NCBI GenBank assembly: GCA_016760335.1
Contig: CM028672.1
Coordinates: 11,696,001 to 11,760,000 of the forward strand
Source of the DNA: Gastrodia elata
Taxonomy: Eukaryota; Streptophyta; Magnoliopsida; Asparagales; Orchidaceae
Reading direction: 5' to 3'
Length of the DNA stretch: 64,000 nucleotides
Position 1 is the stretch's first letter. Each line of letters starts with the position of its first letter. The translations under genes and the position numbers were made by a program. The notes beneath the pieces were generated by a model that worked only from the letters and a program-made list of their open reading frames with translations, was not told the origin of the DNA and searched no databases. Of the stretch, positions 27,601 through 35,801 are shown in pieces.

Positions 27601-30600
27601 TTGTTACAGTTCCATCTATGTGAAGTTTTGTTTTGTATGTCCATTTGTATCCGATGGCATTTTGGATATGGTGCGATGGTACTAGGGTTCAGGTTTGTTG
27701 ATCAATGAGAGCTTTATATTCTTCAGCCATGGTCATTTGCCATTATTTATGGTTATCTGCTTCTTTGTATGAGGTGGGGTCTGTGTGGGGGAGGTGGAGT
27801 GTAGAAAGTTGAGTGGTTTTGGATTTATTGTGCCGATTTTGAGGCGAGTTATCATAGGGTGGGATGATAATATTGATTGTCTGATTGTGGGAGGGAAATT
27901 ATGTTGGATGGGTGTTTGTGTGAATTATTGAGGGGTGGAGAAAGATGTAGAATTCTGGTTTGAGAGCTGTGACGAGGAGTTCTGAACTTTGGCCGGTGTT
28001 GGCAGAGCTCTGGCGCCTGGGCATCTGTCTTTCTGTCTGTTCAGGTTGTGCGTGCACCTGGACGTCTGCCTTTCTGTCTGTTCAAGTTGTCTGTGTGCCC
28101 AAGTATGTCTGGGCGGCTGTCTTTCTGTCTGTTCAGTCTGAGCGTGTGCCTGGGCGTCCAGTTGTCTGTCTGCTTGTGTTGTGTTTGCGCCTGGGTGCCC
28201 AGTTGTCTGTTTGAGTTTGGTTGATACTGTTATTATAGTTTGTTGATGGGTTTATGGTGGGGTTGGTGATGGGTACGAGAATTAGGGGATTATAGTGTAT
28301 GTTTTGATAGGATTTTGATTGGATTCGTGGGGTTTGTGGTAGTGAGAATGGGAATGTGTTTTCTATGAAGTATACGTGACGTGAATGAGTGTTGTTAATG
28401 TTTTCTGGTTGAAGCATATGTAGCCTTTGTGGTATGTAGAGTATCCAAGAAAGATGCATGAGAATGATTTGGGGATAAGTTTGGTTATTTTTGTTATGGA
28501 TAGGAGTGGAAAACATGGAAAACCAAACACCACTTTAAGATGGTTGTACTCTAGTGTAGTTGTGTATAGGATTTAAAAGGGTGAAATATTTTTGGTGTTA
28601 GGGGAGGGTAATAGATTGATTAAGTATGTAGAGGTGAGGGCTGCGTTATCCAAGAAACTTTCGGGTAGGTGTAATGTGTGTAGAGGGAATCAGGTTTTTT
28701 CGATGATATGGCGATGTTTTCATTCCGCAACTCTGTTTTGTTGCTGTGTGTATAGGCATGACATTTGATGGTGTATGCCATGGTTTTTTAGAAGATTGCA
28801 GAAGTAAGTAGAGTTGTATTCTCTCCCACCATTTTTTGGAGAATTTTGCTGTGTTTATTGAATTGACATTTGATTAGTTTTGAAGATATATGAATTTATA
28901 TATTACTTCAGATTTTTATTTAAGTGAAAAAAGCCAAGTGAATCTAGAACAATCATCCACAACAATGCATAAAATTTGTAACTTTCATTTGAAATGGTGG
29001 GGGCTGGATCCCATACATCATAATGTAGAAATTCACACATCATAGTTTCTAGTTGGTGATTTAAGGAAGGGCAATCTATGGTGCTTTGTGGTGAAATGGT
29101 GGAATAGAGGGCTACAAGAAGATTGTTGTTGGTGGAGATCTAGGTTGGGTAGTTTTGTGTCGGTGCTGGAAATGAAATGGGATCCGTCGAGGTGGTTGTA
29201 GAGATTATTTGCTTTGAATAATTTTTCATTTGCACTCTCCATATGGGATAGTTATCAATTGTTAATGGGTTGTGGATCAGCATTCTAATGTTGGACATCA
29301 AGAATTTTATATATCTTGTGTTGAGGAGATTAGTGGGGTTGCTTTGGCTGGTTGTTGAGTTGTCATTGGTGTTGGATTCCATATTGGAGGATGCCATGAT
29401 GGTTTGAGAGGGTTTCTTATGGTTCCTAGTGTTCTTGATTGAGGTTTTGCAATTTCTTGGAGGAAGGATTGTGGGATGAGATGGATTCTTTGTTTCTTGA
29501 TTAGATGAAGAAGAGGGAGGGTGTGGAAATGTTGCAGTAGATGATTCGATAGAGATATTACCGAATGGAGGAGTGGATGTTGTCGGAGGGGAGGTAGGGA
29601 CACTATGATACCATGAAGAGAGAGGAGAATGTCATTGGAGAGAGGAGAGCTAGTTGTGAGAGAGTTATGTTGATATGAGGGAAGATAATTATATTTCAGT
29701 TTTCATTGCAAATACAATGGATCTCTATATATAGAGAGTTGCATGGTTATATGAACCGGCTATTCTATTCATGGTTTATATTAGGAGACCGATTTGTATA
29801 ACCATTTACCGTTGTTAGATAGCAAGAATATTAAAAGAATAGAAAATGGATCCCATCAAACAATTGTTTTTAGTAAAGCACGTACTATCAAATGATTGAA
29901 AATTTTGAGTTAAATGTTCCATGATACATCACTATTAGAGAGAGCATTTGCATTTTGGCACCCAATTCTCAATAAACAAAAAAAAAAAAGAAATTTTCAA
30001 ATTTGAGAACAAGGTCAACATCATGGCCATGGATGTCATGATAGACAAGAGATAGAAAACCAAGAAGAAATGAGTGGGGCTATGAATGTTAGCGTGTCCA
30101 TATTAGCTATGAGTGTCATGGTAAAAGAAATGAAACTTCAAATGGTGAAAATGGAGAAGAGAGATAACAAAAAAAATGATTAAAGATTTTATGTTCCATT
30201 TTATATTTGCAACAAAACTTGTTCTTTAGGCTTCTAAATGCTATGATAACAAACATACTGAAGTATTGAAATACCAACTTGTTGAAAAAAAGAAGATTCA
30301 TTTCTGAACTAACCTACATGAGGAAAAGTACATAAAACAAAATAGTTAATATGTGGATATATAAGCAAACAATCTTATGTAAAGACCCCATAAGCATCCT
30401 CATGTAACAGAACTGAAAGCAAAATTTATTAAGAAATTATACAAAAGTATCTCTAAAAGAAAATGGTGAATTCGTACACTTAAACAACAAAGCTAGCAAA
30501 CTGATTCAAACATTCGTTATGTGTGAACACAATCTATCAAAGTAATAAACCTGTAAGAATATATGAAAACCACTATAACATTCACATAAAGGAAAAGAGG

Positions 30601-32160
30601 TTCTTAAAACAAAATAACTCAAAGACATTAAGTTGTACCCTAAGCATCAATCGTGATGAGACGAAATGTTCAAGTCCTTGCGCTAAAAGCGCAACTTAAC
30701 AAGGCATTTGAGGCTTGGATGGGGTTGTAAAGCTTCAGCACATTTTGTTAACGGCCTCATGAGCAAAACTTAACAAGATCATAAGCTGATTTGAGTAGTA
30801 AGTTGAACTTTAGTTATCAAATAAGCTCAAACTAAAGGTTAACTCAGCTAGTTAGCTCATCCAATCTGTTCATTTATATAAAACACTATAACAATTAAAA
30901 TTAGTTATTTTATTAAAATAAAATAAATTAACTTAATTAGATATTTAGTATAATTAAATCAAGCCCATGATTCATTCCAATACAAAGCCAAGCTCGAGGC
31001 TTAAAGAGCTACTCATCAAGCTCATGCTTGCTATCCATCTTGTGCCTGATAAGAAAAAAAAAACTTCGGTTGAGCTCGGAAAGACTCAAGCTCAACTCAA
31101 CTTGATTCAATTATACCCCAAAGCTTGGCAACTTTGAAGAAGATATGAAAGAAACTTTTGTGACTTTAAAATAGTTTAAGCAAATACTATGATGCTCATA
31201 AGAGAATAAAGCACAGTATCATTTGCTTTAACTTTGTCAAAGAAGAGAAGAAGATTTATAAGTATTAACCAATAAGATGCCAAAATTTTCACTAACATAT
31301 TGCTACGAAGTAAATCATCAAATTGAAAACACTTTTTGGTGTGATTAATGTCTTAATGGAACAAAATTTGTCATGATGTTAAATTAGCAAACAAAAATTC
31401 AAAGCACTGAGGAAGTTTTATACTAGAAGTTTTAACGAAATATATCTTTTCATGTATATACCTTATCTCCTTGTAGTATTATAATTTTTCGTCCTCCATT
31501 GTCTCAATTATAGCATTTTTCAAATTAACTGACGCAAATGAGGAAGAATCCTGAGATACTATATAGCCACTTGAAATAAAGTTGCTAAGAAAAGAATTGT
31601 ACCTCAAGATTAAACCACGAATGCCCAATTTTGCATAATAGTAAAGTGAAATCTTCAATTCTCATTGAGCACAGCAGGAGGGTATTCAAGATACAGCCCA
31701 TACATTGTAAGCCACAATTCCAGCCGAAGAGTAAAACACAGCCAAATTACAGTTTTTCAATAATGTCTAGCACTCTTCATACTTATTAAGAATGTAATCA
31801 AAACAATAAACAAAAAAAGCCCACCAGCGCATCTTCCAAATTGCCAGTAACATGGGAGCTTTAAAGCCTCAGCCACCCCTTATTGCTCACTGCAATCCAC
31901 CCTCAAACGCTACGAAAAACTCATAAACCCTAAATCGGGAAAAACTAAGAAGAAGATCACACAAAAGGACTCCAAAGACAGCGAAATGGCATCGAAATGG
32001 CATTTTTAAAACTGGCCTCGAAGCCGTTAAAGATTAAGCAACATACCAAGATTGGAAATGAGAGGGCTAGGTGTTTAGCGGCCGGAGCTCTAACGAGGCT
32101 TGGAGAAGCAGAAGCTCTGAAAACGAAAGCGCTGGCTTTCAGACGGCACCTCCTGCTCAT
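15610..32160 (-). CDS. DapB-fold reductase: 4-hydroxy-tetrahydrodipicolinate reductase or CRR1-like NDH assembly factor, split gene
   Basis: Exons on the minus strand: 32160-32047 (exon 1), 31550-31462 (candidate), 22175-21938, 21052-20919, 20820-20746, 16756-16655, 16536-16427, 16343-16256 and 15678-15610. The last seven join in phase with GT..AG introns and give about 207 residues. They carry the nucleotide-binding loop NGCTGKMG, VVDYT, GTTGGDR, SPQMGKQ, the AAMEIMAEQFPGAFSGYS segment, ESHQ with GTAK, and FEFQHNVCGR, ending DMIDVLREGNMR. This is the plant family of lysine-pathway DHDPR (plastid; reduces the cyclic dipicolinate intermediate with NAD(P)H) and of CRR1, needed for chloroplast NDH assembly; MGRAVAEAA leans to CRR1. 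Exon 1 is Ser/Ala/Arg-rich, like a plastid transit peptide. Oddity: the candidate second exon (89 nt) breaks phase, so the N-terminal model is unresolved or the copy is damaged. Confidence 0.85.
16256..16343 (-). CDS. DapB-type gene, FEFQHNVCGR exon
   Basis: Encodes VSFEFQHNVCGRAIYAEGTV and DAAMFLSKK (88 nt, completing the previous Thr). The donor is chosen at AAG then GTCAAC, because this gives exactly the family spacing to the final exon; reading on would add intron residues. Confidence 0.92.
16427..16536 (-). CDS. DapB-type gene, substrate-domain exon
   Basis: Encodes IKMIRDPIKQLEMVGVPKEH followed by LEGHAFHVYYLNSPDE and two bases of Thr (110 nt). The acceptor is TTGGTAG and the donor GTAAGC. 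It matches the plant-family DP...Q...GVP.EH..GHAFH.Y.L.SPDE pattern. Confidence 0.92.
16655..16756 (-). CDS. DapB-type gene, ESHQ/GTAK exon
   Basis: Encodes VMESHQVGKRDTSGTAKAVV, then SCFQKLGVSYDINT (102 nt, phase 0 to 0). In bacterial DapB the corresponding E-x-H-H...K-D-x-P-S-G-T-A segment holds catalytic residues; the plant form ESHQ...K-D-x-S-G-T-A is seen except that the usual K-L-D reads K-R-D. The acceptor is TTAACAG and the donor GTGTGT. Confidence 0.9.
16757..20745 (-). other. 4.0 kb intron of the DapB-type gene
   Basis: No exon-like conserved segment, element ends or RNA gene were recognised inside. It contains a T18-20 tract at about 19183-19203 and a short GC-richer patch near 18520-18740 whose minus-strand ORF has no recognisable domain. 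It may hold decayed insertions. Confidence 0.6.
20746..20820 (-). CDS. DapB-type gene, 25-residue exon
   Basis: Encodes VVAFLAAMEIMAEQFPGAFS followed by GYSLA (75 nt, phase 0 to 0). The acceptor is GAATAG and the donor GTATGT. Very strongly conserved in plant DapB proteins. Confidence 0.92.
20919..21052 (-). CDS. DapB-type gene, GTTGGDR exon
   Basis: The 134 nt exon begins by completing a Gly codon and encodes NAELYCKIGLPFVMGTTGGD, then R, and ends VVSPQMGKQ before a GTCAGT donor. GTTG is the conserved cofactor and active-site loop of the family. The acceptor is TTTTTCAG. Confidence 0.92.
21938..22175 (-). CDS. DapB-type gene, NAD(P)-binding loop exon
   Basis: The acceptor is TTTTCTAG and the donor GGTAAA after one base of the next codon (238 nt, phase 0 to 1). 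It encodes INGCTGKMGRAVAEAAV, the dinucleotide-binding glycine loop, then VDIMVHGPSERE and VIVVDYTVPDAVN. All are hallmarks of the plant DapB/CRR1 family. Confidence 0.9.
22176..23086 (-). other. Intron DNA between the glycine-loop exon and the copia insertion
   Basis: Part of the 9.3 kb intron. A plus-strand ORF at 22870-23061 reads LTKINYNHWNIQIKALHHF and resembles the start of a copia-type gag (the usual pattern is LTKxNYxxWxxxMKAxL). It may be a small remnant of another copia element; it ends after 63 residues. Confidence 0.5.
22870..23061 (+). pseudogene. Copia-type gag N-terminal remnant
   Basis: The frame reads VPNLTKINYNHWNIQIKALH and, farther on, EAVEKGYESLDEATNYKKDK. The first part resembles the N-terminal gag motif of plant Ty1/copia elements (L-T-K-x-N-Y-x-x-W), and EAVEKGYE resembles the W-x-x-V-E-x-G-Y-x-E region that follows, with the intervening part deleted. 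It is directly left of the minus-strand copia element, so it is an independent older insertion. No LTRs were found for it. Confidence 0.55.
23092..23293 (-). repeat. Copia 3' LTR (202 bp)
   Basis: Pairs with 29614-29817. It contains the same CTATATATAGAGAG box and ends ACCGTTATTA next to the polypurine tract. Confidence 0.9.
23294..23302 (-). other. Copia polypurine tract
   Basis: The minus strand reads GCGAGGGGA directly before the 3' LTR, the expected plus-strand primer position. Confidence 0.7.
23320..23860 (-). pseudogene. Copia RNase H remnant
   Basis: The minus strand reads AYADSDWAGDTTNHKSTIGY near 23740, then ISWSAK, EAEYKEITKATTDIIWLRRL near 23600 and LFCDN near 23510. These are the RNase H hallmarks (D-S-D-W-A-G, E-A-E-Y, I-W-L, C-D-N) followed by a degenerate tail. 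Several stops and frame changes are present. Confidence 0.8.
24099..24630 (-). pseudogene. Copia reverse transcriptase, main part
   Basis: Continues from 27614 as TVARHKARLVAQEYNQ, then after a stop PTIRLLFTIAVHLKWPFIQL with LDVCNAFFHK, IYGLKQLPRQW and KYADDILIAG. YADD at 24210-24221 is the RT catalytic motif (copia usually Y-V-D-D). LDVCNAF corresponds to the first catalytic Asp of the palm. A stop separates the first segment from the ORF starting at 24539. Confidence 0.9.
24641..24674. other. 14 bp-stem hairpin near the solo LTR terminus
   Basis: Left arm CGGTGCTGGGTCAG, loop TGGGAG, right arm CTGATCCAGCACCG; 13 Watson-Crick pairs and one G.T. It lies 10 bases inside the LTR end. Possible roles are a transcript 3'-end hairpin or integrase-end structure; no direct evidence. 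Confidence 0.7.
24690..25680. repeat. Tandem repeat, about 330 bp x 3
   Basis: Three direct copies start with AAGTCCTCTAACYRCAGGA at about 24692, 25018 and 25356. Each includes CATAACTCATTTATTCATT, CAGCAGGAAGCA and GAATACCAGTTA. The similarity is high. They lie in the 3' part of the solo LTR (minus orientation). Confidence 0.9.
27044..27056. repeat. G13 homopolymer
   Basis: An unbroken run of 13 G flanked on both sides by GATC (gatc-G13-atcgatc), inside the GC-rich island of the solo LTR. Length is prone to sequencing error. Confidence 0.85.
27614..27780 (-). pseudogene. Copia reverse transcriptase, N-terminal part
   Basis: The minus strand reads MAEEYKALIDQQT, then a stop, then TLVPSHH and IGYKWTYKTKLHIDGT, the start of the copia RT domain (usual pattern A-M-x-x-E-x-x-A-L...W-x-L-V-P...G-x-K-W-V-x-K-x-K). 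It is cut after the DGT codons by the solo LTR at 24631-27608 and continues at 24625. Confidence 0.85.
28013..28218 (-). repeat. Minisatellite in the integrase-RT linker
   Basis: The plus strand repeats a unit like CTTTCTGTCTGTTCAG joined to GCGTGTGCCTGGGCGTC, four to five times with variation. On the minus strand it would encode a Gln/Thr/Pro/Arg-rich linker (for example LNRQKGRRPGA). Expansion inside the variable linker of pol may be tolerated by the element. Confidence 0.75.
28230..29060 (-). pseudogene. Copia integrase core, broken
   Basis: Across frames the minus strand reads HYDVWDPAPT near 29040, NGGREYNSTYF near 28830, HQMSCLYTQQQNRVAE near 28750 and IFLGYSTYHKGYICF near 28420. These are the integrase core (normally W-G-P, then S-D-G-G-x-E-Y, then Y-T-P-Q-Q-N-G-V-A-E) and its C-terminal F-L-G-Y motif. 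The second catalytic Asp is Asn here, and several in-frame stops are present. Confidence 0.85.
29140..29397 (-). pseudogene. Copia gag N-terminal remnant
   Basis: From ATG at 29397 the frame gives 85 residues containing LIHNPLTIDNYPIWRVQMKN, the L-x-x-x-N-Y-x-x-W motif that opens copia gag proteins. The frame stops at 29140, and the following DNA soon shows integrase similarity, so most of gag, the zinc knuckle and protease are deleted. Confidence 0.75.
29603..29613 (-). other. Copia primer-binding site
   Basis: The minus strand reads TGGTATCATAG immediately inside the 5' LTR, close to the TGGTATCAGAG complement of initiator Met tRNA used by plant copia elements (one mismatch). Confidence 0.85.
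29614..29817 (-). repeat. Copia 5' LTR (204 bp)
   Basis: On the plus strand it runs from TGAAGAGAGAGGAG to ACCGTTGTTA and matches 23092-23293 along its length with about 10-15% visible differences. It includes CTCTATATATAGAGAG, a TATA-bearing palindrome. Confidence 0.9.
29823..31461 (-). other. Intron DNA right of the copia element
   Basis: Remainder of the 9.3 kb intron. At about 30650-31130 words such as AAGCTCGAGGC, AAGCTCATG and GAGCTCG recur in a pattern common in dispersed plant repeats, but I could not define ends. Nothing coding was recognised. Confidence 0.5.
31462..31550 (-). CDS. DapB-type gene, candidate exon 2 (frame problem)
   Basis: It is bounded by an acceptor (TATCTCAG) and a donor (AAG then GTATAT). 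Continuing from exon 1 in phase 0 it reads DSSSFASVNLKNAIIETMED and reaches a stop near its end. Its last 33 bases in another frame read GRKIIILQGDK, which resembles the first beta-strand that should precede NGCTGKMG. Its length (89) is one short of a multiple of three; one extra base would restore the phase. It is either a disabling deletion, an unseen splice choice, or not the true exon. Confidence 0.4.
32047..32160 (-). CDS. DapB-type gene, exon 1: transit-peptide-like N-terminus
   Basis: The frame from ATG at 32160 gives 38 residues, MSRRCRLKASAFVFRAS onward, rich in Ser, Ala and Arg and poor in acidic residues, as in plastid transit peptides. It ends before a consensus donor GTATGT (phase 0). 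An in-frame ATG at 32232 would add 24 residues; I prefer 32160 because the extra segment is less transit-like, but either is possible. Confidence 0.55.
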
Positions 32161-32423
32161 ATCCAACAAGGAATAACGCTGCCTCGCACTTTCTCGAGGA
32201 ATAAAAGTAGGGCATAGAGAAATCACAATCATTTCTCAAGGAGGCTGCTTGTTGAGAGAGCTTCACAAGTAGGTTTTTGATATGCCCGATGGAAGAAATT
32301 CGGACGTCAACCGGCCACTAGGACGAAGGAATTTGTCGTCGGTTTGAATGCCGCAGTGGTGTTTCATTTGAATCGTCCGCTTGGAAGATTAATGGCTGAG
32401 ATTTACTACAAAATACGAAGAAT

Positions 32424-32432
32424 CCTTTATAT
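32424..32432 (-). promoter_or_regulatory. Possible TATA box of the DapB-type gene
   Basis: The minus strand reads AATATAAAG about 265 bases before the preferred start codon (32160). TATA-like words are frequent in this AT-rich DNA, so this is only a candidate. Confidence 0.3.
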
Positions 32433-33308
32433 TGGATGATTAACAAATTTATTGCAAAATAAAATCTAATTATGAGTAATATATTTAAATTATAAAAATT
32501 TAATTTATTGCAATTATAATTTATTTAATGTTATATTTTTGAGAAAATTAATCTACTAAGATATTAGGCAGATATGTGACCCCTTTTTATCTCACAAAGT
32601 TTCTTTTAATAATATAGATAATAGATTTAGTGAGTAATCAGGTTAAAATTAAATTTAATAGAGAACTAATTAAGAGAAAAAAACTTAAAACTTATTATTT
32701 AATAAATGATGAATATATACTAATTAATGATTAATATAAGTTAATATTTAATAGTCAATAACTAAATTAAAACTATTTTTATTTATTAATAAAAATCAAA
32801 TACATAATAACTAATAGTTAATAATTCATTATAATTATTATTAATGTAAAATATTAAATTTACTAAATTTTACTAATTAAGTCTTTATTACTTTTAAATC
32901 TCAATATTAGATTATAGCATTTCGATATTATTCTGTAAATTTACAAATACATCTTATAGTTCTACAAAATGAGATTAATCAAGGATTGACTAAATATTAT
33001 TATGGTATATAGGAGTAAGACAAGATTTTAAAAGTCAAGAAAGTGAACTAAAGACAACATAAATTAGCTCTTTAAATTAAGCAAAAGCTTTTCACCATAA
33101 AATGTGAACAAAACTAATCTCATGTTGTTTGGCACTAGAATCAATTATTTCAAAATGCAATATTAACAAAATACATCATTTAAATTTTATTAATATATCA
33201 ACAAATGACTTTGTTCAATATACTTTATAGTTTGCTAGGTAGATAATTCAAAAAACTCAATAGAAGGCATGATTGTAAATTTTCTCTTAACATAGGTCTA
33301 AGTTTATT

Positions 33309-33322
33309 TTACACACACACAC

Positions 33323-33358
<36 letters not shown>
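33309..33358. repeat. Compound (AC)n(TA)n microsatellite
   Basis: About seven AC units followed by ATTATA and about 16 TA units. Confidence 0.9.
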
Positions 33359-33359
<1 letters not shown>

Positions 33360-33869
33360 CATATAAAACTCAGAATTAGAAATATAGCACCATTATCAAT
33401 AAGGACAGAATACTTTGTTAATGCCTTTATCGATATATTGATAAGGTAAGCATCACCAAATTCGTTGATCCAATTGACCACAACAATTGTTCTTGGCTTT
33501 ACACAATGGAGCATTTTGAAGATGCTTTATAAAATACTAGCACTTTTTCTAATGCAACTAGCTAAGTTATTACTATTTACAAGTAAAGAAAACTCATTAT
33601 TTTTTCAATGAAGCCTTTCTAGAAATAATCACCCAGTTACATTTCAAATATAGATTCTCTTTATGATTCTTGTGATAATGTAATATATTTAGAGTGGAAA
33701 CCAATACAAAAGTTAATGTGCATTGAATGTCACATAGACGTATGGCTCAGTGGGTACTTAAAGTAATATCATAAAATTCTTCTAACAAAAAAAAAAAGCA
33801 ATATAAGAAATGATATTATTAATCATATACTGTATTTCTTGAAGAAGTCATGTAAAATAACATCACCAA

Positions 33870-33907
33870 GCCTTAATCCCGCTAAGTGGGGCCGGCTGTG
33901 TGAATCC
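33870..33907 (+). repeat. Dispersed plant repeat word
   Basis: GCCTTAATCCCGCTAAGTGG followed by GGCCGGCTGTGTGAATCC resembles a word often seen in plant repeats (CCTTAGTCCCAACTAAGTGG, then GGTCGGCTAYATGAATCC). I cannot say from this sequence whether it marks a SINE or a LINE tail, and no element ends are visible. Confidence 0.4.
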
Positions 33908-34939
33908 TTTGTTTCCATTGTGCATGCCATTCTCTAAGCTCCCAATAAAGAAGTTCTAATAGTTTTTTAACGTCTATTTTGGTCGACAAAGTAACATAGT
34001 AATGAGTACAAATACATTTCTTAGGGTGACACTTTATAATTGATAATAATTATACTAAGATTTTAGATAGGGCTTGATTTTTAGAGCCACCAACACTTCC
34101 TTTTCATTTGAATAAGATAATTGTTAATACAAATAGTTTGCGTAAGAATACATTAAAAATATTTAAACTAGTTATTCATATTTAATTGAGTTTAAATGAT
34201 ACTATTATAATAATGCCATGTGCAAGGTCAAATGGTTTCTTGGGCTTCCACAGTATTTTTAGATTTAGAGGCACAAGAAAAAGAATATCCTATGCTGCTC
34301 AAGTCACATCATGTAAATGATTTCAATTTAGTATTAGTGCCCATAAACTTGCCAGAATAAATTTGTTCGATCATATTAGAGATCAAATACATCGTAGAAT
34401 CACTATGAAGAATAATAACAATATCCATAACATGTCATGCCATTTCATATTAATATAGTTATCTAACAATCTAGTAAGAAATGATCTTGTTAATCAATGA
34501 ACTAATGAAAAAATTAAAACAAGGCTTAAACTTGAGATTTGACATGGTTAAAAGGTAGCATCATTCACAACACATCAAGTATCCATTATGAGTTTTAATC
34601 ATTTTCTTTTTTTTTACTGTCAAACATATGAGTTCTCTTCCAATCTTCACGAGTATGAGAGATTGTGATTGCACGTCTTGCGACGGATAAATGCTCCCAA
34701 ATCACGTTACAATTTACTAGGCATCTTCAAAATATATGCATCATCATCAATTTTATTATCATCATTTCAAGCATCGCAATTCATTGATATCATAATTCAC
34801 TGGTTAACAAGTTGTTTACTTTTTAGGTAGCGGTGCCAAATCTAAGAGGATGATTTGCCCCGTTATTGATTGAGAAATGATACTGAGTCAACCAATCAAC
34901 CATCTCCAAGTCATTGGCCTAGAGTCAAAGGTTAATGGT

Positions 34940-35253
34940 CGTTAGGATCTCTAACCACCAGTTCTAGAGTAAATATGGAGTAAAACCCGCAAAATAAAAA
35001 ATCATACACAGGTCACAAAACAATTACAGAGAAATAACCATCCAAACACTAGTATAATGTGAAAAATATGATAACGGGAAAAATCACAGAGCCACACCCC
35101 CAAGAACATCCACTATAAAGAAACCATCAAAAGCTTACAAAGTTATTTTCGAAAAATTATACCACTATGGAGATCACACAAACCCTAGCATCTTTCTCTT
35201 TATGTCATTCCCTTGGTTCCCTAACTAAACTCTTGAACATATAATAGCTCTCA
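34940..35253 (-). repeat. Copia-type LTR, left copy
   Basis: About 314 bp, starting CGTTAGGATCTC (TG changed to CG) and ending AATAGCTCTCA. Homologous to 39796-40134. Confidence 0.7.
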
Positions 35254-35801
35254 CTGTAATTCACCACTACAACCATCGAGCCACCGCTTCAACCCTCAAC
35301 CATTACACACCATTGCAGCCACAACTATAGCCCCCTTGTGGTCACCTGCTACGGCACGCTGCTGTATACATTTAATGAAAATCTTTAGTTAAGATCTCCA
35401 TAAATGGCTTCCTAGTGCAGTCAATGCAATAACCTCTCGTTGTTTCCCTTGGTTGTGACCTCCGTTGTGGCCTTTGGTTGCCCCCTCGGCCCTAGAGCTG
35501 CCGCCCTATTCTCATTTACTCTCACAAAACTTGCTTTCTTATCATATACATCACTTCATATGCTTAGGTTTTTATATGAGGTCAAGTCAAACCCTATTTT
35601 ACCCTAAACATGCCTTGGAGCCCAAAGGACAAGTCTCATCGCTGTTGAATCCATCGCGGGCGCTTGGGCGCGCTTGAGCACACACGTCTCTGCACCTCAT
35701 TTGGATTGGTCACACCGGAGCATCGGGCCCCTGAGCGCATGTTCCTCGAATTGTAGCCTTTGTCAGGCACTCGAGGCATGTCGGGGCGCCTGGTTTGCTG
35801 C
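35254..35801. other. Internal remnant left of the nested LTR unit
   Basis: GC-richer than its surroundings. Two overlapping plus-strand ORFs of 61-70 codons (35465-35859) show no recognisable domain. Probably non-coding internal DNA of the surrounding element. Confidence 0.45.

Larger units (their letters stand above)
24631..27608 (-). mobile_element. Solo LTR, 2,978 bp, nested in copia RT, TSD gttcc
   Basis: On the plus strand it runs from TGTGAGGACTCGG to GGGTTGTTACA, flanked by an exact 5 bp duplication gttcc (24626-24630 and 27609-27613). Removing it and one gttcc rejoins the copia RT frame (DGT to VARHK), which proves the borders. It contains a threefold tandem repeat, a GC-rich island (about 26600-27060) with TATATATATA next to it, and no coding region, so it is a solo LTR. 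Read on the minus strand it starts TGTAACAACCC like the units at 6815 and 10600. Confidence 0.92.
23092..29817 (-). mobile_element. Ty1/copia retrotransposon in a host intron, decayed, TSD gatag
   Basis: Two 202-204 bp LTRs (23092-23293 and 29614-29817) are flanked by an exact 5 bp duplication gatag (23087-23091 and 29818-29822). The order on the minus strand is 5' LTR, primer-binding site, gag N-terminus, integrase, linker, reverse transcriptase, RNase H, polypurine tract, 3' LTR. Without the nested solo LTR (24631-27608) the element is about 3.7 kb, shorter than usual, because gag runs almost directly into integrase and protease is missing. Stops and shifts are frequent, so it is not autonomous. 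It lies in the intron in the same orientation as the host gene. Confidence 0.93.
32433..34939. other. Upstream intergenic DNA
   Basis: No gene recognised. It contains a microsatellite (33309-33358) and a dispersed-repeat word at 33870-33907; the rest is AT-rich DNA without identifiable ends. Confidence 0.5.
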
